NCBI RefSeq assembly: GCF_003254395.2
Contig: NC_037651.1
Location: forward strand, 5,941,001-6,005,000
Direction of reading: 5' to 3'
DNA length: 64,000 bases
Source of the DNA: Apis mellifera
Taxonomy: Eukaryota > Arthropoda > Insecta > Hymenoptera > Apidae
Of this stretch, positions 1-12,800 are shown piece after piece (the stretch's first letter is position 1; the number at the start of each line of letters is the position of its first letter). The notes beneath the pieces were generated by a model that was not told the origin of the DNA, did no database searches, and was given only the letters and a program-made list of their open reading frames with translations. The translations under genes were made by a program, and so were the position numbers.

Positions 1-2792
1 TTTGCCTATTTTAATAAATTTCTTAATAAAAATGATTCACAATTTCATTAAATTTTATCTTTAATTTTAAAGTAGATCAAATTGTTAAAATAATCTAATA
101 TTAATTGATATAATATAAATAATATAATGTCAAAAAATTTTTAAATAAATATACGTACATATATGCATTTTTATAGGACATCTTCTGTTCGTCATATTGA
201 GATGAATATCAGTTTAAAAATATTATTTAAGAAACAATTCATTATAAATTCACTATATATTTTATTCACAACACTGTTGGTTTAAACAAAATAAAGTTTG
301 AATTCATAAATAACAATTTTTAACACTTAACTGAATTTATTAACACTAATTTTAAAAATGCAGTTATACGTTAGTACTACCAAAGTATATGACTACTGAA
401 GTCAAAAGTCGAATTTATATCTTTATAATTATTATAATAAAAATCTAAAATAAAATATCTAATTAAATACTTGTGTTATTATATAATATTAAAAATTCTG
501 ATATTAAATAAAATATTTCATTTGTTAGTTAAATTGTTGATCGTACATTTTAGTATTTTCATATGTACTCTTTATTAAATTCTCAATTGTATAGTACAGT
601 ACAATAATATATTTAGCTTATGCATTTTTGTATTAGTTATATTATTAAAATTTATTCAATTTAATTCTGAATTAATCGAATTATATTTATTTTTTTATTG
701 TTATTTTTATGAAAATAAAAATAAATTTAATTATTTCCAAATATTCTGATCTTTTTTTCAATATATTATATTTTTATCAAATTGTTTTTAAAAAGATAAC
801 CTTATTGTAACACTGAAAACAATAAAAATATATAAAAATAAAAAAATTTTGATGAATTTAATAAGGAACTAATAATAGTTTTCTATTAAAACAAGAAAAA
901 AAATGCACGATCAAATAAAGAAAAACAAAGAAAATATTTTTAAATAAATCGTATATAAGATATCCATAGAATGTCATGTGCATATGACAGAGGAAATATG
1001 GGATAATATATAGATGTGCGACAGTTCTGTACACGTGACTGTACTGTGGCTTGACCAAAGGTAATCCCAAATAGTATCCCAAGCACTGAAGTAACATTCA
1101 CGTGTTATAACACGAGATTCATTTCTCATTTCAAACATTTTTAATACTTCATATGAAATATTAAAATATAAAAAAAAACAATAGTTTCAATATTTCATTC
1201 AACATATAATAAATTTTCAAATAAATTGTTGTTTTAATTAAATTATAATTATAAAAATTATATTATACAGAAAAAAAAAGAAAAAGAATCGAATCATAAT
1301 CATAAAATATCACAATTGTAATTTTAATAACATTAGATTAATTACATGATTAATTCCTAATGCTTTCTTTTGAAAATTTATAAATTTAAAATCATTACAA
1401 AGTAATATTTATTCAATAACAATACTAAGATTAATTATGAAATAAAAAAAAATCAATTGAAAAAAAAATTAAATAAAATGTCCAATTATATATATATATA
1501 ATATTCATTCATATAAATATAAAAATTATTTTAATGAATAATAAATAAATATTTTTCCGTTTCATATTTGAATTTTTCTCCTATTAAAATTATTCATGCA
1601 TAAAATAATTGGCTTTTCACTATACCTAGATATGAACTAGATGTAGAGATCCCTCACAATGCATTGCATTTGAATCGCGGTTAGTAGTATGCAATATTAC
1701 TCATTTGTTCGTTCGGCGTAAACCCATTAAACACGAGTAGAGCTATTCGTTGGTCCGTATATGATCCAATCACTTCCTAACACCCGGGGAATACCCCGAA
1801 ATTTCACAATCCATCAGACATGCGTACTGTTTATATTGAAATGCAACTACCAATGAAACATTGACGCAAATCACTTATTCAATTACAAAATACAAGTTAC
1901 GTTATCTTTTAATGAAAACTGTTTTAAATAGCATTTAAAAAAAAATTGATTATAAATTTTGTCATTTTAAACTTATAATTATAATATTATAGATTTCAAA
2001 ATTAATATTTTTAACATTTATCAATTAAATAATTATTTATAATAGTAATAATCATTACTGATTTAAATCCAAATTTCTAATAATTATTATCTCTTATTAG
2101 TTGTAATAAAACATGCATTTGAGAATAATTTGATACAAAATGACCAACTTGGGATTTCTATAAGGAATATGAGACATCTAATAAAGTTGATTTATATCCA
2201 ACTATTCAATTCCAAAGGGATCACAAAATGTGAAGATACAAGAGATTGGAGAGTTATATACGCGAGTTACCTCAGTGCATGGTTACTTTGAATTGATTGC
2301 CATATCCTTTTACATACTATATGAATATGTGTGATAGCAATCCCTTAACAGAAAGAATACATATGAATTGAAAACATATAATATATGAAACTAAATCTAA
2401 TTTATATCTTGAATAATATAAATCTAATTTATATCATTTTAAAACTATAATTATCGTTATAATATGATATTATGATATACATATAAAAATATGTAATTAT
2501 AATTCAATAATATAAATAATATAATTTTTTATAACATAAATAATAGAAAAAAAAATTTAATTTAAAAAAATTATTGAATTTCTAAATTATTAAGTTATAT
2601 ATCTTGGTATTTAAATAAATAAAAAATTAATAATTACTTTGTTTCATAAAATAATTAATATTCGATCCTATATAAAAAAAAAAAGAAATTTTAATTTTAA
2701 TTTTGTCATTCATACTTCTAAAATATTATTGATAACTGAAATTCATATATAAATTGTATTAAACTATTAGTTATTAAAGTATATATACTTAC
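1..2792. other. Non-coding stretch, probably a long membralin intron
   Basis: No exon that I can recognise lies here on either strand. The last visible membralin exon ends at 2793 with a good GTAAGT donor, and the protein is clearly unfinished, so this stretch is most simply the start of a long intron running off the left edge. Most of it is very AT-rich. Two patches are less AT-rich: about 1620-1870 and 2100-2350. The first holds a short palindrome at 1785-1798. A 79-codon open frame on the minus strand at 858-1097 has no recognisable content and no matching splice context, so it is not called. Confidence 0.5.
1785..1798. promoter_or_regulatory. Palindromic GC block matching the Dorsal/kappaB consensus
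   Basis: CGGGG-AATA-CCCCG is a perfect 5-bp inverted repeat around four bases. Its core GGGAATACCC fits the insect Dorsal/Dif site pattern GGG(W)4CCM. It sits in an unusually GC-rich islet (about 1620-1870) within otherwise AT-rich sequence. The match is a sequence observation; binding and function are inference. Confidence 0.3.
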
Positions 2793-4444
2793 AAAAACTA
2801 ACATGATAAAAAATGCAGCAAGATATGTAGTTCTAGCCATCCACATGTTTACAAATCGATAATGTTCTCCTGTTACCACATTTCTATAAAATAAAATAAA
2901 ATAAAATAAATTTATAATATATAAGTGCAAATAATATGAACGATAACAATAGATAAATAGATTTATTTACCGTAAAAAGCCTTGATTATCTTCATGCTCT
3001 GCCAATGTTTTAATGCTTGCCATTAATAAATCATCATATCCTAAGAGTTCATCAAGTATTAATCTTGAAAAATCATCACCAAAACATTTATCGTTAACAG
3101 GATCTAAAGTAACGATTTTTACAGGAATATTTAATCTTTGCCGTGCTACAGGCGATAATCTCAAGAAACCATATTCTAATGAATATTCTACAATATAACC
3201 ATCACCTGAAAAAAATTATTTATTTAAAAGATAATTATTAAACGCTTATTATTGTTATTTTTAAATTTTTTAAAAGATACAATATAGCTTATACCTGCCC
3301 TAACTTCAGAATTTGAATCCTTTAAAGGTCGAATAACATCTTCTTTATTAGACTTATTATCCTGACCTATAGTACTATTCTGTGTATTTGTTAGGGGTAG
3401 TTTTTTATCTGATATCTGGAATATATTTTCAATGTAATTTAATATAATATATTCCATATAATATAATTAATATTACATTTATATATAAATAAAAATATGT
3501 ATAATATAAAAATAATATATACAATAATAATAATATAAAATATGTTTTAATTATTTATATTTACTTCTTTACTGTCTACATTCATTTCATTCCAAAGTTT
3601 AGTAGGTAATGAAGGACTTGTTGTTGTATTAGTAATACTTAAATTTGGATCTTGTGTTTCACCAGAAATAGTGGCACTTCGAATAACTATTTCTTTTTCA
3701 GACAATGTTAAACTGTCATGATTTTCTTCATTCAATGCATTAGTAGTATCACGTTCTTCATCAACAGCTGATGGTTCAATATTGATAAATCTAATATAAA
3801 ATAAATATGTAAAAATAATTAATATTTAATGCTGAAAAGAAATGTTAAAATTTATTATAAATTATATCTTCCCTTACCCATCTCTAGTTAATATTCCTAA
3901 AGCACTAGTTAAATCATCAACTTTTTCTTGTCGTAACTTTTCCTCCTTTGCATAACTCTTTTCTATACTATAATCTTCTCCTCCATTTTTAAGTATTTCA
4001 ACTCTTAATATACCATCACGTGGCCAATCATCTCTTATGTGTTCTAAACAATTAGTTGGTGCTCGTGAAAATACTATATGAATATAAGCCAAAACAAAAA
4101 ATGCTGCTATAGCCTAAAATATACAATATTAAATTAATTTATATATAATATTCTAATTATTTTTAAAATATAATTACCTTCAATAAAACTATAAATTCTA
4201 TAAATCTTCTGACAGGTCGTGGAAATGTTCTTGCATAAGTTAATGCAGCCTTAATAAATATTGCATGAAACAACCTATCCCTTACATTAACTAGTGGATT
4301 TTGGTTATTATTATTTCTAGCAGTATTCATATTGTTATTATTTAAGGCTGATCGAGTTGAACTACTTGTATTATGATTATTATGTACAGTTGCACTGTTC
4401 TGATTATTCGTTATTGGTATTGTAGCACCATCCACTTGTGGCAT
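2793..4444 (-). CDS. TMEM259: Membralin (TMEM259-like), 3' part beyond window
   Basis: Membralin is a multi-pass ER membrane protein; in mammals it is linked to ER-associated degradation. Six exons are visible on the minus strand: 4178-4444, 3878-4113, 3565-3790, 3295-3415, 2971-3205 and 2793-2883. They join in frame to 392 codons. The start ATG at 4444 opens an Asn-rich low-complexity tail (about residues 13-52). A family-typical block around FVLAYIHIVFSRAPT and WPRDGILRVEI follows, then a variable acidic region. Next comes the hallmark EYSLEYGFLRLSP block, and the visible part ends in FVNMWMARTTYLAAFF at the start of a membrane segment. The conserved C-terminal transmembrane half is missing because the gene runs off the left edge. 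It is head-to-head with the RhoGEF gene at 5865. Confidence 0.9.
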
Positions 4445-5864
4445 TTTAAATATTATATAATATTTGTTTTTAAGATGATGTAACAGCTAATAGTTTCTAC
4501 TCATACAACTTCCATGTATGAAATTTTTTAAAAAATATTTATACATGTTGTATATATACATTTCCAAATCAAAATGAATGAAATATTCTATAAGATTTGA
4601 AATAAATATCCTGAAAAAGATTAGATTATCACATATTATTATATATTCTTATATTTTTATCATTATATTTTTATTTTTTTTATATATTTTATAAATATAA
4701 TAAATTTTAAATTAAAATATCTAAACATAATTAGAATAAATAGAATATAATATTAAAAACTTGTTTTATTTCCATAGTTAAAACTGTAGTTAAAACTGTG
4801 GAAATTTATAATGTATAATTAGAAGTTTTTTTATTATTATTATGTATTAATTAAATATAATTACTATTTTTATATTTATTATAAGAAAATTATATTAAAA
4901 TACAATTTTGAATTTGTATATTATAAATTTTGCATATTAAATTTATTATTAATAATTTCAACTACAATTAATGCAGAACATAACCTATAGCATTGCATGT
5001 ATCATAACCTATTTAACAATTACATCATATATTATACAAATAAATAATAATACCTACAAATAATTAATATAATTTATACGCAGAGTGTAATTGTTTTCAT
5101 TTTTATCTTAAATTATAATTAAGCTTTTCTTAATTAAAAAAATAAATAAATGTATCAATTATATATTTTGTTATGTAATTAAATAATTCAAAAAAAACAG
5201 CAAATATATATTGTAAGTAAATTTAAATAATATTACTAAATATATTTTTTATAAATATATATTTTTTTAAATTAATTATTATTCACCGGACGTGACATTT
5301 CACAGCTGGTATACGAATTTGTAAATTTTTGAGGTACAAATCAACTATATCGTACCTTTTTTTAATGTTGAATATCGTACTATAACGTTATATTTCTAAT
5401 GTTTTATCGGTCCTCTGCGTGTCACTACAGATAATAATAGATTTATAAGAATACAGCTTGCAAGTATTAACAACTTGATTCTCGTGAAATTGTCACTTCA
5501 TCATCATATGTTTTGATATTCGACAACTTGTATATAGTAGTCCTCAAATATTACAGTATAACCAACATAAATTTTAAAAAATCACTAGTTCTTATTATCA
5601 TCTGACTTTTACTGGAACTTTGTTGATCAACCAGTAAAACAGTTCAAACAGTAACAAAATTTGTTGATATTTTGAATTTAAATAAAATATTTAAATGATC
5701 AGAATTATTTCGTGAAATTTAATATTTAATTTTTAGGATTATAATTATAATTTGAGAATTAATTTTATAAAAAAGTATGAAATTAATATAATAATAATAT
5801 TAAATATAAAAATATAATACATTATTCAATAATTTGATTAAAAAACACATATTATAACATAAAT
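4445..5864. promoter_or_regulatory. Head-to-head intergenic region, membralin / RhoGEF
   Basis: The two start codons are 1.4 kb apart and point away from each other, so this stretch should hold both promoters and leaders. Most is plain AT-rich sequence. A less AT-rich patch at about 5284-5640 is the best candidate for the core promoter region. I see no clear TATA box, and no coding sequence on either strand. Confidence 0.4.
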
Positions 5865-8114
5865 ATGAATTCTCCAAGATCACCACAAACTCCTCTTAGT
5901 TGTGAATTGAAGAAAATTATAAACGATAGAAATATTTTAAGTATGCGTAGTCGTATGAAAGGTGCATGTAATTAATAATTTAATAAATTATATTAAAATT
6001 TAAAATATTAATTTATATAGATATTTACAATTAATATTTTATTTTTTATCAAATAATTATATAATATAAAATTTTCAGTTCTGAACAGTTTAAATGAAAA
6101 TAATCAAAAACAGTTTGAAGAAAAAGAAAAAAATTTAAGATTCCAAGCTATTCAGGAAATTTTAACGACAGAAGTTACATATTTACGGCAATTAGAAATC
6201 TTAATGGAGGTATTTTCTATGGATATTTAGTAATATATTTTCCAAAATTTAAAATGTCATTCAAAAAAATTTTATTAAAAATTGTATACTATTTAAAAAT
6301 ATTATAATATAAATGATAAAATGAAACATATGAATATATATATTTTTTTCAGTATTTTATACAACCTATGTTTGAAAAAAAATTATTAAATCATAATTTA
6401 CTTTCAACATTATCTGAAAACATAAAAACATTATATAATGTTAGTGGAGAATTAATACAAGAACTAAAAGAAGATCCACAAAATATTGCAGATGCATTTC
6501 ACAAACTTGCTCCATTTTTTAAGTTATATTCTATTTATGCTTATGATTATGAACAAATTTTATTATTATTACAGGTATATATTATTATATTATTAATTTA
6601 TTAAAAGGTATTTTATGTTAAAAGATATTTTTATTTAGATAAATTTTTTTTAGAATAAACAAGAAAATGACAATGAGTTCAAGAATTTTATTAATAAACA
6701 AGAAACAAGACCAGAAGTTGGCAGGAAATTACCTTCATTATTAATTACACCAATACAAAGGGTACCTAGATATAAACTACTCTTGAGAGAAGTCTTGCAA
6801 CATACATCTAATAAACATAAAGAATATAATCTTTTACAAGGTAATTTTAAAATAATTGTAAGATGCTTGTAACAAAATATTTTTTAATGTTATATATAAT
6901 AATATTATTTCAATTATCATATCATATCAATTAAAATAGATATCAATAGATATAATAAATTGATTGTTTTCATAGTATGTTTAGTAGAAGTTGAAAAAGC
7001 TGCAAGACATATAAATACCTTTATTGAACAATATGAAGAAACACAAAAATTACTAAAACTTCAAAAATGTATTATGAACCCAATTAATTTGGTAAAACCT
7101 GGTAGAAAATTGATTAAACAAGGATCATTAATGAGAGTTTCGAGACGTGGAAGTTCTGTGTATAAAAGATATTTTGTTCTTTTGAATGACATTTTATTAT
7201 ATTGTAAAGGTGATCCAGAAAATTCTTTGACCGTGTGTTGTGTTTTACCATTAAATAAATGTAAAATTGAATCAGTTTTGAGTGGTGGATTATTTCGTGT
7301 TATTTGTTTAAATGAGACACTCTTATTATATTCTGAGAAAAATGATAGTAATTTATGGATAGAAGCGATACAAAGTTCCATAAAGAAGGTACTATTAAAA
7401 AACAAAAATTTCTTTTATTTAAATATTTATTAAATTTAAAAACTAATCTGTATTTTTTTTATCTTTTTTTTATTTTAGTATGCAGAATGTAGACAAACAT
7501 TAAGAAAAGATAGCAGTTCAAGAAAACCATTAAGGCATAACAACCTTAATTTATTTCCATCTGAAAATATACCTATAGTTGCTGGTAAAAGAAAAAGATC
7601 AAACATAGAAACTGAGGTGCATATAATTTTTTATCAATTAAAAAATTTGTTATTTTTATTCTAATAAATTTTAAAATATATATTTATAGATTAACTTAGA
7701 TCATTCACAAATTATGTATTTGAAAAAGGACAATGAAGCAGATCCAGATATACAATCAAATAATAGTTGTTTGGTACTTTTAAAAAAATTTAAAAAATTT
7801 AAAAATGATAGTGATTCTAAATGTATTTCATCTTATAAAGAAAATATTAATTATGTAAGTTTCATATTCTTAATTATAATTATTAATATTTTTATATTAT
7901 AATTATAGAAAATATAAATTAAAAAATTAATGCAATTTATTTGCAGAAAATTACAGATAAAGATATACATCTTAAAGAACCCAGTATATCATGTTTATCT
8001 TCTATTCATGCAAATTATAAACAAGAATCATCAACTCTTAAATCTATTAGTGAATTTTTTATATCTATTGGTTCATCTATAAAAGAATTCTTTAAGTTTA
8101 ATTCTCTAAGATGA
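5865..8114 (+). CDS. Rho guanine nucleotide exchange factor (DH-PH), ARHGEF39-like
   Basis: Predicted activator of Rho-family GTPases. Eight exons (5865-5961, 6079-6209, 6353-6574, 6654-6840, 6976-7388, 7479-7616, 7690-7854, 7947-8114) join in frame to 506 residues. The DH domain spans about residues 52-240. It begins at FQAIQEILTTEVTYLRQLE and carries the conserved signature LLITPIQRVPRYKLLLREV in exon 4. A PH domain follows (about 263-350), with KQGSLMRVSRRGSS, KRYFVLLNDILLYC and the terminal Trp of LWIEAIQSS. The C-terminal 150 residues are basic and Ser/Lys-rich with no domain I recognise. There is no FYVE, SH3 or catalytic extra domain, and the simple DH-PH layout with a long PH insert resembles vertebrate ARHGEF39. 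The family is certain; the orthology is an inference. Confidence 0.88.
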
Positions 8115-9641
8115 TATGATATTGATAATAAAATTGATAAAATTACGAGGTAATTATTTAAAATCCAGTTATTTTTCCTTAATTTCCTAAGTTATTCAAA
8201 CTGAGATATTATAAATATAAATATAATTTAATTTATATAAAATATTCTATATATTTAAAAACTAAAGCTTCGTTTTCAAGTTATATGTACATGTAAAATC
8301 TAAAATCATATATCATTCAAAATAATTTAATTTGTTAAAGAGAGAGAATTTTTTTAGAATTTTATTATTCTATCTTCGTTTCATCTTCGTTTTGTATTCG
8401 TATTTTTTTTTTAAATCTATAATTTTGTATACTATTGTTTGTGACATTTTAAATAAGTACTTACATGTTTATATTTAAACTTACTATATGTAAATATGTA
8501 TTTATATTTAAATTTCTCTAACATTAGCAAATATAAGAAAATAAATAAACTAGATGTACAAAAATAAAATAAATTATCTTAAATCATAAAATTATCAAAC
8601 AAAAATATAGATAAAATAATATTTATTATTGCTGATTATCATATAAAAATATATAATGATGTTTTATTATTGACAGATATTACATTGAATTATTACATTG
8701 AATTAGAATAAAAATCCCCAGATAAAACTAAACGAAGACATAATACCGATACCTACAAATGATAAGAGAGTTGAATTTTTTTATCATATAATTAATAAAA
8801 TATCATTTTTGATTGAGGTAAGATAAAGCTTTATGTGTGTAATATAAGATAAGAAAGATAATAAGAGTTTATAAAAAAAATGAAAAATAATGAATAATAC
8901 AAAATAAGTGTTATTCATTCTATTTTAAATTATTTTAAAAATAAAAAAAATAGTTATATTTTTTTACATATTACATTTTATTTTATATTTATAATTATGA
9001 TATTAAATTTTTTCATTTTATGATTTAAAATTTTTTTAATTTTATTTATTAAACTATATTTAAAATTCAAATGAGTTTTATAAATATAGGTTATGTTTAT
9101 GTTATTTAATAAATGAATTCCATATAACAATGTATTAAATAAATTATTTTTTTAAAGCCAAATATAATTTTATAACTTGAAAATAATTAAGAAATATATA
9201 TTTAATGAAAATAAAATTTAAAGAAATTTATTTCTCGTTTTAATAAAAATATGTGTACATATTTATATATGCTATTATATATATAATACTATTTAATACA
9301 AAAATATTATGAATGTGTTTATATATTAATATAATTACATAAAAATTTTTATTTTCTTATTTGTAAGTATTAATTATATGCTTATAAATGAAAGATACAA
9401 CAATTATAAATTATATATATAAAATATACTACAAGTGAAATAAAGTTTTATGTTTTTTTAAAACATATGTTACATGTAATAATATGTTAAAATATATAAG
9501 TTATTTCAAAGTAATATATATATTCATATCAAATATTTTTGAATTTTTAAAAATTTATAAAATGATATATTATGGATATATGCATATATTATAATTATGA
9601 TATATATTCAATTAATATAATATCAGTAAATATAATAAAAA

Positions 9642-9703
<62 letters not shown>

Positions 9704-9864
9704 TTAAATAGATAAAATTTAATTAAAATAATATTTATACATTTGTTTATTCTTTTATATGAAATTATTATTAATTAAACTTTTTTAATTTTATAGAATA
9801 AATAAAATATAATTAATTAAAATATATATGTTATTTATTATAGCAAATCTATAATATTATAAAC
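8115..9864. other. Intergenic, AT-rich, 3' UTR and microsatellite
   Basis: This stretch lies between the RhoGEF stop and the PLC gamma start. It is very AT-rich with no coding signal. The first few hundred bases are probably the RhoGEF 3' UTR. A pure TA microsatellite occupies 9644-9701. Confidence 0.6.
9644..9701. repeat. (TA)n microsatellite
   Basis: About 29 uninterrupted TA units just upstream of the PLC gamma start codon (160 bp away). Read directly from the sequence. Confidence 0.95.
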
Positions 9865-12800
9865 ATGAATGGTATAATACCTGAAATGGAACAAATCATT
9901 AGTCAACTTGAAAGAGGAACTGTAGTAACAAAATTCTTTTCAAGGAAAAGACCAGAAAAAAAAACTCTTATGATAAGAAGAGAAACTAGACAAATTGTAT
10001 GGTCAAGGAGTGCAACATTCAGACCTTTTGATGGTTCAGGTAAAAAAATCTTCAATTCTCAGAAATTTTAAAAATAATTTATAGAATAACAATATTATTC
10101 TATAATCCAAAGATAACTTCACTAATTTACTAATTATGACACATTTATTAAATATTAATTAAGAGAATATAAAAGAATTAACAAACATTTAATACATATA
10201 CATATACATATACAAAATACATATACAAATATTTATTCTACAACAATTGAAATAAATTTTCACCTAACATTCTAGGCACACATTTTGCATGGTTATGAAG
10301 ATATATCTACAGCAAAAATGGGCAAAATATTATCTGAGGATACTATTTATAGGTCAAAAACCTGAAGGAAAGGTCCTTGTGAATAATGTATATGGGTGAG
10401 TTTATAAAAAAGGTACAATCTAAATCAGTTAATGACTTGCATCTTATAAGCTTTTATGTACATGTTTTATATCTCATGTTAAATTAAATTAATATTTTTT
10501 TCTGGCTTTATTATTTTTAATTTGATAATATTCAATTATATAAATATATATGCATATCTTGGTGGACATTTCCTTCATTTTTGGTCTACAAACAAATGAG
10601 CCCATGGATACTGTTGATATATTGGAGCCCCATTGGATAGCATGGGTATTTGATTAAAATCAAAAATTTTAATAATTGTGAATGCACTGATTGTATATAT
10701 TATAACAAAACATGCATATGTAATATAATAATTAAAAAAAATATATATATTTTTTAAAAATTGCTTTTATCTTTATAAATGCATAATATTTAAAAATATA
10801 TTCTTGCACGTTATATTAACATATTATATATTTTATATATAGTTATGTAATATTGTGTTTTATTTTTTATTAAATATATATATAAATATATATATTGTAT
10901 ATATTAAAAAATGTATTTGTCTTTGATTTTAGTTGAAATAAGAGAAATCAAAGAAATTAAAATAGGAAAACATTCTAAAGATTTTGAAAAATGGCCAGAA
11001 GATGCAAAAAGAATTGAAAATCTTAGATGTTTTGTTGTATATTATGGTTCCGAATTTCGTCTTAAAACTCTTTCAATTTCTGGTAAATATATCCTTATTA
11101 TTCATTAAATTTAATAATTTAATTTTATATATATTTGTCTTTTTATATTTTCGTTTTAGCTCTTAGTGAAAAAGAATGTGAACTTTGGGTAAAAGGATTA
11201 CGTCGCTTGGTTCAAGATACTATAAAAGCTCCTTATCCTTTACAAGTGGAAAGATGGCTAAGAAAAGAATTTTATGCAATGGAAAATTCAAGAGAAACGT
11301 AAAAATTATTTTATTTAATTTTGAATTTATTTATAATTTATAATATTAAAATATTAAATGATTTACATTTTACAGGGTTACTTTAAAAGATATAAAAGCA
11401 TTTTTACCCAGAGTTAATTGTAAGATAGCAACAAATAAACTCAGAGAACTTTTTCAAGAAATAGATACAAGAAATAGAAATGAACTTGGTTTTGATGATT
11501 TTGTTATACTTTATCATAAATTTATCTTTGATCAAAATGTAAGTTTTTGATTTATTAATGTTCTTATTCGAATATTTTGTATATTATATTTTATTTTTTC
11601 ATTTTTACAGAATCTTACAGATTGGAGTAAATTACTTAATTATTCTAAAACGGGACAAATTGTGACCGTTCAAGAATTCCAAAATTTTTTAATAACTGAA
11701 CAACAAGATCCTTTAGGAAATAATGAAGTTGAAGTATCATGTTTTATTAGAGATTATTTACAAGATCCTCAAAGAGATGTACAAGAACCGCATTTTACAT
11801 TTTCGGAATTTATTGATTTTTTATTTTCAAAACAAAATTCTGTTTGGGATTCAAAATACTCGCGAATTTATCAAGATATGACCAAATCTCTTGCGCATTA
11901 TTGGATAGCATCATCACATAATACGTAATTACTATTTTTTTTCTCTCTCCAAAAAAATAAATCTAAAATATGTAAAATATTTAATTAAATATTAATTAAA
12001 ATATCTTTATAGATATTTAATGGGAGATCAAATTAGCAGTGAAAGTAGTTGCCAAGCTTATGTTCGTGCATTAAGAACTGGATGTAGATGTATAGAACTT
12101 GATTGTTGGGATGGACCAGATGGAATGCCCTTTATTTTTCATGGACACACACTAACTACAAAAATTAAATTTTTAGATGTTATAAAAACTATTAAAGAAC
12201 ACGCTTTTGCTACTTCTGAGTAAGTAATTAGTAATGTCTATTAAAGTATTTATCTCTAAAAATTAAAAGTATAAATATATTTTTTTTACAGTTATCCTGT
12301 CATTTTATCTATTGAAGACAATTGTACTTTACCTCAACAACGTAAAATGGCAATTACAATGCAAGATATATTTGGTGATATGTTATTAGTTCAACCTATA
12401 GATAAAAATGAAACTTGTTTACCATCACCATATGCATTGAGAAGAAAAATTATATTGAAACATAAAAAATTACCTGATGGCGTTGACGAAACATCATTTC
12501 TTATTCGAAATGATGAAAGTAGACAAGAAATGGATCTTAGAAATACAGTTAAAAATGGCATTTTATATCTTGAAGATCCTGTTGATAGAGAATGGAATCC
12601 ACATTTTTTTGTATTAACACAACAAAAATTATTTTATACAGATACATTTTCTAGAACCCAAGAAAATGAACACGATGATGATGAAGAAACTGTAATTCGG
12701 CGACCAACTGATGTATGTACATATATATCAACCATATTTTAAATAAATTTTTGTTAAATTTTATTATATTATTAAATTTTATCATTGATTATAACATAGG

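Noticed and set aside
858..1097. 79-codon open frame on the minus strand
   Set aside because: Hydrophobic Tyr/Leu-rich translation as expected from AT-rich DNA; no homology I recognise, and not a membralin continuation.
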